Position numbers and translations under genes: made by a program
The notes under the pieces: model-generated
Told to the model about the DNA's origin: nothing
The model's input: only the letters and a program-made list of their open reading frames with translations
The model's database searches: none
In this document: in pieces, positions 11,226 through 21,548 of the stretch
Position numbering within the stretch: position 1 is the first letter of the stretch
How the letters are laid out: each line of letters starts with the position of its first letter
NCBI GenBank assembly: GCA_035578175.1
Contig: JAQMRL010000006.1
Location: 54,601,001 to 54,665,000 of the forward strand
Length of the DNA: 64,000 bases
DNA from: Catonia carolina
Taxonomy: Eukaryota; Arthropoda; Insecta; Hemiptera; Achilidae
Direction of reading: 5' to 3'

Positions 11226-11621
11226 GTTGTTGTTTAGGTCATCAGCCGAAAGGCTGGTTTGAACCTGTAGAGGTTTTACTAAGTAAAACGAGGAGTGTGG
11301 TGGTTTACCATAGCCTTTCTCACTGAGTGGAAAAGTACTCTTATCAGCATGCCGGGCCCTCTGAAAAGCACATATTTTCCACTCTGCAAATGACACCTTC
11401 ACTTTATTCACCACAGGGTCTGGCTGTATAATGAAATTCATTACTTTCAGAGGAGATAACTCTGATTAGTGTCACAGTACACCTCTACCTCTTCTGTTCT
11501 TAAATGATTCAGTCATTTAATTGGCTGACCATGTGATAAGAAACAGAACTATTTATTTTAGCCCTGCAACGAACAGAGTGAGTGTAAATAATTTGACACT
11601 CCACCTGTCCGTTATGGGCAG
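11226..11621 (-). repeat. SINE-A, full length with 11-bp target duplication
   Basis: Flanked by AGTTCTCCATT at 11215-11225 and again at 11622-11632. This fixes the ends: tail AAACAACAAC at the left, head CTGCCCATAACGG at the right (minus strand). The copy is complete and little diverged. Confidence 0.9.
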
Positions 11622-12045
11622 AGTTCTCCATTATAAAATGACAAAGCAAAAATTTTCCGTTCATGAAAATGTTTGTAAATTTAATAAGTAGTAATATATT
11701 TTTATCAGATCTTCTTAAGTCGTAATTGTAACATGTATTACTCGTTATTGTAATGAACGATTGGTTAAAATGACCTTGATTTTATAAATAACTAAATAAA
11801 TAAATTTTTTATCATTCTCCTATATACCTGGTCTGATTTAAATTACTATATTTTTTTAAGATAAATATTATTTGAACAGTTAGGTATAATCTGTTTGACG
11901 ACAGGTCTTAATTCGTGTTCAGATTAGATTACATTTAACTACTGGCAATTATAATTAATAGTTATTTTTAGATTGTTATTACTCAGCCTGCGTATTCGTA
12001 GGTATCGTTATGCAATATTTATTAACTACGTTTTATTTTTTACTT

Positions 12046-12680
12046 TCTCTTGCCTATATGAATATAGAGAGGAAAGATGCCCAAAACGGGCAGGTGGAGT
12101 GTTATTTTAATTGCACTCTATCTGTTTGGTCCAGGGGTAAAAAAAAATAGTTCTATTTCTTATCACATAGTCAGCCACTTATATGACTGAACTATTTAAG
12201 AACAGAAGCGGTAGAGGTGTAAAAGACACTAGTCAGAGTTATCTACTCTGAGAGTAATGAATTTCACTATGCAGCCAGACCCTGTGGTGAATGAAGTGAA
12301 AGTGTCATTTGCAGGGTGGAAAGTGAGTGCTTCTCGGAGGGCTTGGCATGCTGATAAGCTCTTACTCTTTCAACTCAGTGAGGAAGGCAGTGGTAAACCA
12401 CCTTACTCCTCGTTTTTACTTAGTAAAACCTCTAGAGGTTCAAACCAGCCTTTCGGCTGTTGACTTAAACAACAAACAACAAGAGAGGAAAGAGTATTGT
12501 TTTCATGTCGAAATCGAGTTTTCACCACATCTACACGTTTACAGACCCCCTGAACCCCCAAAAACATGTTTTTAGCGATCAATATGTGTGAGTGTGTTTG
12601 TGTGTACGCGCGTACGCGTGTGTGTGAACAAAATATTTCAAGAACGGTACATCGTACGAAGTTAAATAATGAATAATTTC
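12046..12680 (+). mobile_element. H element, 5' part, interrupted by SINE-A
   Basis: Starts at ACTTTCTCTTGCCTATATGA. After the SINE-A insertion it resumes at 12494 with the H-element 5' region (ACATCTACACGTTTACAGAC, ACATGTTTTTAGCGAT). It includes a GT/CG-rich microsatellite at 12589-12626, then AACGGTACATCGTACGAA, and stops being recognisable near 12680, so the 3' two thirds are missing. Confidence 0.75.
12078..12481 (+). repeat. SINE-A, full length with 12-bp target duplication
   Basis: AGAGAGGAAAGA occurs at 12066-12077 and 12482-12493, directly flanking a 404-bp SINE-A. The empty site is the H-element 5' region, so this SINE-A inserted after the H element was in place. Confidence 0.92.
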
Positions 12681-12796
12681 ATAAAACCTGTCCACGTCTG
12701 TAAGTACAGTGATATCTAAGGTATCTGACAAATTCGCAAAATTATATGTCGAAAAACATGTCTTTCTCAGGTTTGAAGTAGAGTAACTTTGTTAAA

Positions 12797-13184
12797 CGCC
12801 CATAACAGACAGGTGGAGTGTCAAATTATTAACATTCAATCTGTTCGTTGCAGGGCTAAAATAAATAGTTCTGTTTCTTATCACATGGTCAGCTAATTAA
12901 ATGACTGAATCATTTAAGAACAGAAGAGGTAGAGGTGTAAAAGATACTAATCAGAGATATCTCCTCTGAAAGTAATGAATTTCATTATACAGCCAGACCC
13001 TGTGGTGAATGAAGTGAAGGTGTCATTTGCAGAGTGGAAAATGTGCTTTTCAGAGAGCCCGGCATGGTGGTAAGCTTACTTTTTCACTCAGTGAGGAATC
13101 AATGGTAAACCACCTCACTCTTCGTTTTACTTAGTAAAACCTCTACAGGTTCAAACCAGCCTTTCGGCTGATGACCTAAACAAC
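12797..13184 (+). repeat. SINE-A, full length with 12-bp target duplication
   Basis: AACTTTGTTAAA occurs at 12785-12796 and 13185-13196. The head is CGCCCATAACAGACAGG and the tail is TGACCTAAACAAC. Confidence 0.92.
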
Positions 13185-13395
13185 AACTTTGTTAAATTGG
13201 TAACAAACATGTAAACATTTCGACAAAATTTGTAGAGAATTTAATTTTGAAGAGAATGATGTAAAATAGTCCAGTAAAAAATAAACACAAATTTTATAAA
13301 ATTTGAATTTTTATTAAATTAAAGTCGAAATACCGTAGGGTAGGCCGGGGCATGTTTACACGGTTTTTTGATTTTAATTTTTCTAATATTTTGTG

Positions 13396-13725
13396 ACCCA
13401 CCGGGTTGGTCTAGAGGTAAAGTCGTCGCCTCGAGTCAGCTGTTTAACAGCTGATTGTTCGAGACGAAGGTTCCTGGTTCAAATCCTCGTAAAGGTTGTT
13501 ACTTTTATACGGATTTGAATACTAGACAGTGGTTACCGGTGTACTTTGATGGTTGGGGTTTAATTAACCATACTCTATCAGGAATGGTCAGCCTGTGTCT
13601 GTACAAGACTACACCTCATTTACACGTCATACACATCATCCTCATCTCATTGGGTCATGGGGTTGCTTATTGTTCTGAATTGAACAGATTGCAACGTACA
13701 CAAATTAGGAATTAAAAAAAAATTG
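13396..13725 (+). repeat. tRNA-derived SINE-B, copy 1
   Basis: Head CCGGGTTGGTCTAGAGGTAA (A-box-like), B box GGTTCAAATCC at about 13477, a body with GGTTACCGGTGTACTTTGAT, and an A-rich end. Other copies are at 24524-24840 (+) and 52504-52866 (-), with fragments at 26795 and 56935. The 86-codon open frame across it is incidental. Confidence 0.85.
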
Positions 13726-14525
13726 TATCGTAGTTATTTACATGCTTTTCATACGCAATCGTTACTTGCGATTTAAGCTCCACTTTGACATCTATGAACA
13801 GACTTTACTGTGATATCTTTTATTTAGCCCTATCTAAATCTTTTTTGAAAGAAAGTCACAGTGCCTGGGATAAGTTTACACACTTTTAAAAACTAAGAAA
13901 TTTAAGGGGTAGTAAACTATATAGTTAGGTAAAGTAAAACAGGTAGCTAACTAATTCTATATCAACAATACTAATCAGATCTTTAGAGATCTGTATTAAA
14001 ATAGGATGCTATAGACGGGTTCTTTATTTTTTTTTTTTTTAATTTATTTCTTATTATAACAAATGCCACCACAGTTTATAATAGCCTTCAGCGGTACTAC
14101 TACTGTATATTAATTATGAAGTACCCTTTTTTTCTTATTCTGTTTAACGTATACATCATCCCCTTATATTCACCCTTTTTTCCACTTATAAAAACCCTTC
14201 TATGTAACACCTCGTTATTCATTTTTATATTTGATTATTCTGCCAGTAAAAAATTATGTATCATCATTAAAAAGTTTTAAACTTTTTAACCAAACTACCT
14301 GAATTCTTTTTCTATATAAATTATCAGTATCCGGTCGAAAGGATTATTAAGTTGTTTTTTTATCTTTGTTTCAACGAAAATTATTCCGACTGTTTTATGT
14401 CTGTACCTTTTTTTTAACTTTTTAATACCATTGAGGAAGGGTTAATATTATTTACTCTTTCATTTGGCAGGTTATACCCCTGTAATCATCTCTCCAGTAA
14501 CTACTTCAAAGAATGAAATAGGTCA
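13726..14525. other. Intergenic, nothing recognised
   Basis: AT-rich unique DNA with poly-T runs; no supported feature. Confidence 0.4.
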
Positions 14526-14531
14526 ATCATT

Positions 14532-15397
14532 TTTACTTTCTCTTGCCTATATGAATATATAGAAAGGAAAACATTGTTTTATGTCGATTTTTCGAAATCG
14601 AGTTTTTCCGGATCTACACGTTTTCAGACCCCCTGAACCCAAAAAAACATGTTTTTAGCAATTGGTCTGTGTGTGTGAATAAAATATCTCATGAACGGAA
14701 CATCGTTGAAACTTGTAACTTAAGTTAGGTACTACTAGAGGACCCGACTCGAACATTTTCATCAAAATCGATCAACCGGAAGTAATAGTTAATTCGTGTC
14801 ATTTTTCGCTTTTTGCAATTTTCTTAAAAACGGCTCATACGATTTTTTTTAAAAATTGCCTTATTTGCTACATTTCTTATGCTCTACAAGTTAGGGTAGG
14901 CGTCATGTCTGCTGAAAGTTTTGGAGAGGCTGTTTTAGCGCATTATCGCTTATTTTAGCGCAAAAGTGTATATAATAAAAGTTGTAAACAATTTAAAAAT
15001 CTAAAACTTTTTATCTCGAACATTTTTTTGTATAATGTTTATTTTAGCGGCAATTAGTAATTTGCTGTTTTTTCATGAAAATCTGTGAAAAATCGATTTT
15101 ATAAGATTTCGGGAGTAGTATCCATTTTACGATAAAAATTCATATAATCAAATGTATAGGAAATTAAAAGAAACTTTTATATCTAGAATTTTCCTCAACA
15201 GAGTGTATTATTATGCCAAACTAAGGTTGGGTTTCATTTTGCATCATTACCTCATGATTAAAATTAGGTTGTTTTTTTGAGGTTGGTTAGCTATTTTGTT
15301 TATTTCTAATGTTTTATTACTAATGTTAGGTTATATTGGTCATTATTGGCATTGGCAAGAGAATGTCGTGTGAGTATTTCGCACCAGATTTTTTTCT
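14532..15397 (+). mobile_element. H element, near full length (Helentron/DINE-1-like architecture)
   Basis: Order along the element: ACTTTCTCTTGCCTATATGA; a 5' block with ATCTACACG and ACATGTTTTTAGC; a short GT tract; a core with several 'aaaagttgta...caatttaaaa' and 'tttagcg' phrases; then GGCAAGAGAATGTCGTGTGA and TTTCGCACCAGATTTTT at the 3' end. The outer GGCAAGAGA and TCTCTTGCC are inverted subterminal repeats. The 3' GTGTGA/TCACAC hairpin seen in sister copies is slightly decayed here. No coding capacity. Confidence 0.75.
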
Positions 15398-15639
15398 GAA
15401 AAATATTTTTTTTTCATCTTTACTCTCCCTATTAGCTTGTGTACCGATTAGTAAATTTATTAATTAAAACAAATTAGCATTATTAGTATATTTTTTTTAG
15501 GAGGAACCACATATTAGTAGGACTCCCGCAGTTAATTACTAAAGTTAACCTTTTCATTATTTAATCATTATGACTAGGTATTTAATTAATAATAGTAAAT
15601 TTAATTACCTTTTTTATGGTTTTTTTTTTTTTTTTTTTT

Positions 15640-15700
15640 TTTTTTATTTATTTATTTAAGGTCGCATCAACAATAAAGTCATTAGCGACCACAATTACAT
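15640..15700 (-). other. Conserved LINE 3' tail
   Basis: Reading on the minus strand: GTCGCTAATGAC, a short spacer, GTTGATGCGACCTTAAATAA, then poly(A). The same arrangement ends SINE-D (35298-35458 and 26873-27018), and a near-identical tail-only piece sits at 62293-62345. This is likely the region recognised by the element's reverse transcriptase. Confidence 0.7.
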
Positions 15701-15798
15701 AATAATCTTAAATTAACAAAATTTACATAACAAAATTTGAATTAAAATGTCTTGAGTGAACAAAATTTGAAGAATGACTTGTGTAAACAAAATTTGGA

Positions 15799-18700
15799 TT
15801 AAAATACATTGTGTAACTGTAAGTCCGTAAGATATAAAACCACATTCTGTATACTCTTGATGTCCGTCAGCATGATTTTCGTATTTTGTGTTAAGTTATA
15901 CTTTTCTCGTAGATCACGTAATCCTGGACATTTTATCAGTAAGTGTATTATCGTCAATGTAGTATCGTTGCAAAAATAACAGGTCGGTGCTTCAGTCTTT
16001 TGAAGAAGGTATTTGTGTGTGAGACTAGAATGTCCAATTCGTAGGCGTGTTATAAGTACTTGATTTTGTCTGCTACTTTGTGGTATTAATACGTCATGTG
16101 TGTTTTCCCTGAAGTCGTGTAGTTTACTGCGATGTCCTTTCCATTCATCGTTCCACACTCCTTGTGTCGTCTTGAGAACAAATTTTGACAAATCAACATG
16201 TGAGACAGCATGATCATGAAACACTTCTTTTATGGCTTGTTTGGCGGCATTGTCTGCCTTCTCGTTTCCTGATATACCAACGTGTGCTGGGGTCCATACA
16301 AATTCAATTGTGTTATTAATTTTTGTATTTGACACTAAAAGCCTAACTATTTCTTGAATTATCGGTTCTTTAGTATTTGAATTAGAAATGCTTTCTAGAA
16401 CACTTTTAGAATCGGTAAAAATTACAAATTTGGAATTTCGAGATTGAGATGCAATTTCCAGAGTTTTATAAATAGCATAGGCTTCACAAAAGAATATAGA
16501 AGATACGTTATTAATTTTGTAAAGAATCTCTGAATCAGGAAACACGATTCCACAGCCACAACCTTCAGTTGTAAGTGAACCGTCTGTGTAAACACTCAAG
16601 TAGTCTTTGAATCTAGCAGTTATTTTTTGAAACAGAGGCCTGAAGACAGCAGAATGGTGGTTTTGTTTTCCAAGAACACTAAGACTTAAATCAGGTATTG
16701 GAAGTTTTAGAAGCCATGGTGGTTCATCGGGTTGACAAACTTCAAAAACATTTGGAAGACGTATATTTAACTCCTTGAGGTAGGTGTCCACGCGATCACC
16801 TAAAGCTTTCGGGAATCTTGCTCTTTTTCTGGTAGATGTTTGGTTTCCTATGGATATTGCACTATATACTGGGTTCATCGGTGTTGTAGATATTTTAACT
16901 GCAAATTTGATACATAAGTATTTTCTGCGATATGACAACGGTATGTCATTGCTTTCGGCAATGATACTTTCCACCGGGCTGGTCCTGAACGCACCCAGAG
17001 CCATACGCAAACTTGTTGTGTGAATAGAGTTTAAAGAATTTTTAACTGATTTTTGTGCAGAGTCATAAACAATCGAACCATAATCTAATTTGTTTCTAAT
17101 TAAAGCCCTGTAAGTATTTAAAATTATACGTTTATCAGCTCCCCAACTGCATGACGAAAGTAATTTAATTATATTCATTCGTTGTAAACAGTCGGCTTTA
17201 AGTTTCTTAATGTGAGAAACCCACGTAAGTTTCTCGTCAAATACCATACCTAGTATTCTAATTTCATTTTTCTGTTTAATTTCATGGTTACCTATAAAAA
17301 GCTGCGTATGTTCATCCGATGAGTGTTTTCGGGAGAAAATAATATAATCTGATTTAGTCAGTGAAATATTGAATCCGTTATTCAACGCCCATTTCTGTAT
17401 ATCACTCAGCGTTTTCTGTAAACAGTGTTGAGTTGTTTGGACGATTTTGCCTCTAATAGTAACAGTCACATCATCTGCAAATATGTAGCATTTTACTGGC
17501 GGTGATATTAATTTAGTTATATCATTTATAGCAACAAGAAATAAAGTTACACTCAAAACGGATCCTTGAGGAACACCATTTTCTACAACAAATTTTCTCG
17601 ACAGACTTCCATTAGCCTTGACCATTATGACCCTGTTTTGTAAAAAATTTGAAATGAAGTTTAGGATTGGTCCGTTAACACCAATTTCACTTAATATCTT
17701 TACAATTCTGTACTTCCAAACCATACCGTATGCATTCTCCATATCTAATGCAACTGCAATTAGGTGTTCACCAGATTCAAAAGCATTACATATGTCGGTT
17801 TGTAGATTAACAAGATGATCTAAAGTAGATCTATTTTTTCTGAATCCACTTTGAAATTTAGATAGAAAGCTAATGTTGTCTAAGTACCAAACTAGACGAT
17901 TATTTAATATCCTTTCTAGAAGTTTACATAATGTCGAAGTTAATGCAATCGGTCGGTAACTCTCTGCTTTACTATGATCTTTATTTGGTTTAGGAACTGG
18001 AACTACAATAGCTTCCCTCCAAATGGCCGGAAAGAGACCGTGTAATAAGATTCTGTTATAAATGTCTAATAGAAATAGTATGGTATTATCAGGTAAATTC
18101 TTCAAAAATATATTAAAAATACCGTCAGGTCCAGGACTTGAATTACGTAATTTTGAAATGACATTTTGGATCTCGTTGTAAAGAATAGTAGAATTAAGAG
18201 GATGATTTAAGATGTTGGCTCCATCGTCAGTGACTTCGTTAATATTGAGTTCAGTATTACTTTTAATTTCTAAAAATTTCGCATTATATTTAGCGTCACT
18301 TGAACTTTGAGCAAAGGTGTCGGCTAATAAATTGGCAATCTCATCTGGATGTGTGATTATTTTACGGTTAGTATTTACAAGACATGAAATATTAGTAGAA
18401 CATTTAATACCTCTTATTTGTTTTATTTTATTCCACGATTCAACGGAGTTTGAACTGGTCGTTGAGGAGATGAAATCACTCCATGACTTACGTTTCTTTA
18501 ATTTAAACAATGTTCTCGTATACGACCTACATTTTTTATACTCAGTAAAATTTATCTGAGTTGGGTGGCGTTTATATTTATTGAATGATTTCTTGAATTT
18601 TTGTAGAGACTCCTTGCATTCATCATCCCACCATGGGACTTGCCTTTTACGGATTTTTCCTGAAGTTTTCGGTATATTTTTAACTGCTGCTTCTAAGATT

Positions 18701-19542
18701 ATACTAGTAAAACAACTAATTTCATCATCTATTGTTCTTTCTTCTTGTGTATGAGAGGTGGGCTTGAATATTTTCTCAATTTTTAATGATATGTCATGTC
18801 GGAATTTTTCCCAATCGGCCTTACCAAAAATCCATTTCTTATTTATCGTATCAAATGTATCTCTAGATCCAATGTCAATAATGATCGGAAAGTGGTCACT
18901 ACCATACAACTCGGACTCAGTTCTCCATTCAAGCTGATGAGCAACTGACGCACTGCAAAGGGTAAGATCTATTGCACTAAAGACTCTATAACTGCTGTTG
19001 AAATGAGTAGGTTTCTTCTTATTTAAAAGAACCACATCAGTGTCTTCCAATAATTGTTCAATAATATTACCTCTGGCGTCGTTTTTATGAGAACCCCAAG
19101 CATAGTTGTGAGAGTTAAAATCTCCGGCGATTAAAAACGGTTTTGGTAGTTGGTGGATTAGATTATACAACTCCGTGGATGAGAGCTTGTACTGGTTAGG
19201 TAAGTAGATGTTACAAATTGTAATGGAACCTATTGGAAGAAGAACAGATACAGCGATGGCTTCGATGTTAGAATTTAATTTAATTTCAGAAGTTTTAAAT
19301 TTTTTATGAATATACATGGCCACACCTCCACTAGCGTGTAAAACATTTACTCTATTTCTATAAAAGATAGAATAATTATTAGAAATAGGTGCAAATAGAT
19401 CATCTTTAAAATTTGTCTCTTGCAGACAGATTGCAATCGGATTATGTTTATTAATAAGTAGTTGGAGAAACTCTTTTTGCTGGTAAAAACCATTGATATT
19501 CCATTGAAGGATGGAATATGTAGAATTATAACTTCCTGTCAT
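15799..19542 (-). CDS. LINE ORF2: APE endonuclease, reverse transcriptase, RNase H, CCHC
   Basis: The 1247-residue polyprotein nicks target DNA and copies the element RNA into it. Residues 1-225 are an APE-type endonuclease (E42 in QET, GDFN at 140-143, SDH at 215-217). The reverse transcriptase spans about 510-780, with D600 in LDMENAYG (motif A), GVPQGSVLS and FADD at 689-692. RNase H covers about 985-1105, with YTDGS, E in FFCEAYA, FTDSKS and GNEKAD giving the acidic D-E-D-D set. A C-terminal CCHC-like motif (CYFC...H....C) lies near 1195-1213. The length and domain order are normal for the I group. One oddity: the usually conserved second Asp of motif A (A-F/Y-D) is Gly606 (GGT for GAT at 17725-17727). 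The start is the first ATG after ORF1, 70 bp downstream. No stop or frameshift. Confidence 0.93.
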   Translation of the reverse strand: MTGSYNSTYSILQWNINGFYQQKEFLQLLINKHNPIAICLQETNFKDDLFAPISNNYSIFYRNRVNVLHASGGVAMYIHKKFKTSEIKLNSNIEAIAVSVLLPIGSITICNIYLPNQYKLSSTELYNLIHQLPKPFLIAGDFNSHNYAWGSHKNDARGNIIEQLLEDTDVVLLNKKKPTHFNSSYRVFSAIDLTLCSASVAHQLEWRTESELYGSDHFPIIIDIGSRDTFDTINKKWIFGKADWEKFRHDISLKIEKIFKPTSHTQEERTIDDEISCFTSIILEAAVKNIPKTSGKIRKRQVPWWDDECKESLQKFKKSFNKYKRHPTQINFTEYKKCRSYTRTLFKLKKRKSWSDFISSTTSSNSVESWNKIKQIRGIKCSTNISCLVNTNRKIITHPDEIANLLADTFAQSSSDAKYNAKFLEIKSNTELNINEVTDDGANILNHPLNSTILYNEIQNVISKLRNSSPGPDGIFNIFLKNLPDNTILFLLDIYNRILLHGLFPAIWREAIVVPVPKPNKDHSKAESYRPIALTSTLCKLLERILNNRLVWYLDNISFLSKFQSGFRKNRSTLDHLVNLQTDICNAFESGEHLIAVALDMENAYGMVWKYRIVKILSEIGVNGPILNFISNFLQNRVIMVKANGSLSRKFVVENGVPQGSVLSVTLFLVAINDITKLISPPVKCYIFADDVTVTIRGKIVQTTQHCLQKTLSDIQKWALNNGFNISLTKSDYIIFSRKHSSDEHTQLFIGNHEIKQKNEIRILGMVFDEKLTWVSHIKKLKADCLQRMNIIKLLSSCSWGADKRIILNTYRALIRNKLDYGSIVYDSAQKSVKNSLNSIHTTSLRMALGAFRTSPVESIIAESNDIPLSYRRKYLCIKFAVKISTTPMNPVYSAISIGNQTSTRKRARFPKALGDRVDTYLKELNIRLPNVFEVCQPDEPPWLLKLPIPDLSLSVLGKQNHHSAVFRPLFQKITARFKDYLSVYTDGSLTTEGCGCGIVFPDSEILYKINNVSSIFFCEAYAIYKTLEIASQSRNSKFVIFTDSKSVLESISNSNTKEPIIQEIVRLLVSNTKINNTIEFVWTPAHVGISGNEKADNAAKQAIKEVFHDHAVSHVDLSKFVLKTTQGVWNDEWKGHRSKLHDFRENTHDVLIPQSSRQNQVLITRLRIGHSSLTHKYLLQKTEAPTCYFCNDTTLTIIHLLIKCPGLRDLREKYNLTQNTKIMLTDIKSIQNVVLYLTDLQLHNVF

Positions 19543-19612
19543 TTTAGAACATAAAAAATTAAATGATTAAATAAAAACAATTTTGAAAATCGAGAAATAT
19601 ATATTCCAATAA

Positions 19613-21085
19613 TTACGACGAATCACAGTCTAGCAAAGATAGTAGATTACTGTCACCTTCTAAGTTGGCACTTTTTACTGGAATTTCCATACTTGAGTTA
19701 TTAGATCCATCTATCGCTGATTTTAGTGCCTTTTGTAATTTAGTAAATTTAGTTTTAAGGGATCTTCCGTTTAAAGAAGGATAAGTATCATTAAGAAGAA
19801 CCAAAACTTTAGATAGGTCAGAGGTATATTCCTTTATAATGCCTACAGGATTGGAGGAACCGTAAGTCCTTTCAAGGAGGCTCTTTAATTGCAAGTAGTC
19901 AAGAACATAGGGGTTGTCATTGCTACTGAGAGTGTCCTTCAGAGGACTTAACTGGTCTTCTATTACTTTAGAAAAGTGATCACCCTTCTCCTTTTTAATC
20001 TTCTTTTTCATCGGTCTAGTTGGGGTATACCCTTCTTCTGTCGATGAATCGATATTCGACGAGTTATCTAAACACTCGTCATTATTAATGGCAGTAGAGC
20101 CCTCAGACGACAACGGCCTTTTATGTATTTTGGCTTCAGTCATACTAGATTTACCAGGAGCAGGAAGCCCAGGAAATTCAATATCAAACTTAGTGTGTTG
20201 ATTACTAGTGTCGTTTGATTTTTGTGTACCGGTAACACTGGTATCAAAATTACCATCGGATTGAAAATTGTTAGTGGATTTATGATTTCCGTTAACAGTA
20301 GGAACCTCATTGTCCTCAACTTCATTTAAACTACTAACATTTTTAACATGACCAACATCCCTATCGCTTACTAAATTCTCATCTTCACGATTGAGGTCAC
20401 TGACTTTGTCATTTATGATTGAAGTACAATCTTTAGCCTGATGCCCCGGTTGTTTACAGAGAAAACAGGAAATAGAGTCAGATGATAGATAAATCCAATA
20501 GGATGTATCATCATATACAATCTTCATAGAGTCAGGTAATTTTCCGAAATCTTCCGGGTGGATATACACCTGACGTCTGAAGCTCATGATATGGCTATAG
20601 CCGGGTTCAGATATCCCCGCTTTCAGGAAAGAAATTTTAGACGCTAGTCTTATATTTAGTCTAGAAAGTTTATCTTCCAGTATATTATGAGGAATTACTG
20701 GACACACATTTGATAAAATAATCCTTTTGTACGTTGTAATTAACGGCCGAATAAGCAATTTGTTGTTATTCAGTGAAATTACTGTATGGTCTGCTACAAG
20801 ACTGTTTACTATATCTGACGAAGCAAGATACATACAAATTCTGTTCATCGAGATTCGAGAAACAAACCTAATGTTCTCGGGTTTCACTAATAAACCGACT
20901 GCCTGGATGTACTCCTTTACTGGTATTCCGTCGATTGCATCTAAAATTATGGCCTGAGCCTTCGTTGGAAAATTATTCGTTTTTACGCTATTTGCGTAAG
21001 AAGCTTGTTGACTGTTTAATTTACTGTTTTTTTCCATTGAATTACTACTATTATTTAACAATGAACCTCTGTACTCAGAAGCCAT
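19613..21085 (-). CDS. LINE ORF1: RNA-binding protein with zinc knuckle
   Basis: The 490-residue ORF1 product presumably coats element RNA and helps deliver it to the target. Residues about 40-195 form a region with RRM-like strand patterns (ICMYLASSD, YSHIMSFRRQVYIHPE). A single CCHC knuckle, CFLCKQPGHQAKDC, lies at 207-220. A low-complexity acidic and polar segment follows (225-350), then a basic patch RPMKKKIKKEK near 355 that could serve nuclear import or nucleic-acid binding. ORF1 proteins of I-like elements usually have one to three such knuckles. The frame is intact and lies directly upstream of ORF2 on the same strand; the two are presumably translated from one bicistronic RNA. Confidence 0.88.
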   Translation of the reverse strand: MASEYRGSLLNNSSNSMEKNSKLNSQQASYANSVKTNNFPTKAQAIILDAIDGIPVKEYIQAVGLLVKPENIRFVSRISMNRICMYLASSDIVNSLVADHTVISLNNNKLLIRPLITTYKRIILSNVCPVIPHNILEDKLSRLNIRLASKISFLKAGISEPGYSHIMSFRRQVYIHPEDFGKLPDSMKIVYDDTSYWIYLSSDSISCFLCKQPGHQAKDCTSIINDKVSDLNREDENLVSDRDVGHVKNVSSLNEVEDNEVPTVNGNHKSTNNFQSDGNFDTSVTGTQKSNDTSNQHTKFDIEFPGLPAPGKSSMTEAKIHKRPLSSEGSTAINNDECLDNSSNIDSSTEEGYTPTRPMKKKIKKEKGDHFSKVIEDQLSPLKDTLSSNDNPYVLDYLQLKSLLERTYGSSNPVGIIKEYTSDLSKVLVLLNDTYPSLNGRSLKTKFTKLQKALKSAIDGSNNSSMEIPVKSANLEGDSNLLSLLDCDSS

Positions 21086-21388
21086 TTTAAATATTTTCCG
21101 TAACCTAGGCTAGCTTAGGTTAGGTTACCAACAATGACAACAATGCCGACAAAAAACAAACAAAAGATAAAACAAAATGAAATAAAATAATTACCTATCA
21201 CTTAAGTGTAATCGGTATACTCGCAGACAAGTAATTAATAGTTTTAAATAGAAAAATACTAGTATTTTTGTCCATAACACAAACAGCACATTTGTTTACA
21301 AACACCAAACCGGAAGTAATTCTTTTTATGGTTTTATTAGGTTATTTTTCTTGTTCAATATGTAATTTAGACTATGTAAAATTAAGTG

Positions 21389-21478
21389 ATGCCCTGAACG
21401 GACAGGTGGAGTGTTTAATTAATTGCAATTGATCTGTTGGATCCAGGGCTACAAAAAATATTTCTGTTTCGTATTGTA
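21389..21478 (+). repeat. SINE-A head fragment
   Basis: TGCCCTGAACGGACAGGTGG to the TTCTGTTTCGTATTG region; the remainder is missing. It lies about 60 bp beyond the 5' end of the LINE and is followed by AT-rich simple sequence. Confidence 0.7.
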
Positions 21479-21548
21479 TAGTAAAAATATATAAATAAAA
21501 TAAATAAATAATATAATATATAATAACAAAATAATATAATAATATAAA

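Larger units (their letters stand above)
15624..21322 (-). mobile_element. Full-length non-LTR retrotransposon (I-like group) with intact ORFs
   Basis: On the minus strand, in order: a short 5' UTR (21322-21086), ORF1 with a zinc knuckle, a 70-bp gap, ORF2 with endonuclease, reverse transcriptase and RNase H, a ~150-bp 3' UTR, and a poly(A) tail (plus-strand T run 15619-15646). Both ends are flanked by TTTTTATGGTTTT (15611-15623 and 21323-21335), a probable 13-bp target duplication. It is A/T-rich, so some of the match may belong to the tail. The RNase H and CCHC domains fit the I group (I, Nimb, Outcast, Loa, R1 relatives) better than Jockey or RTE. Both ORFs are open, so the copy is young and may be capable of movement. 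Confidence 0.85.

Noticed and set aside
16784..18559. Several plus-strand frames of 66-80 codons
   Set aside because: Shadows of LINE ORF2 in the opposite strand.
21100..21130. TTAGGTTAGGTTA resembling the insect telomere repeat
   Set aside because: Only about two units in the LINE 5' region; such strings are common in insect DNA.
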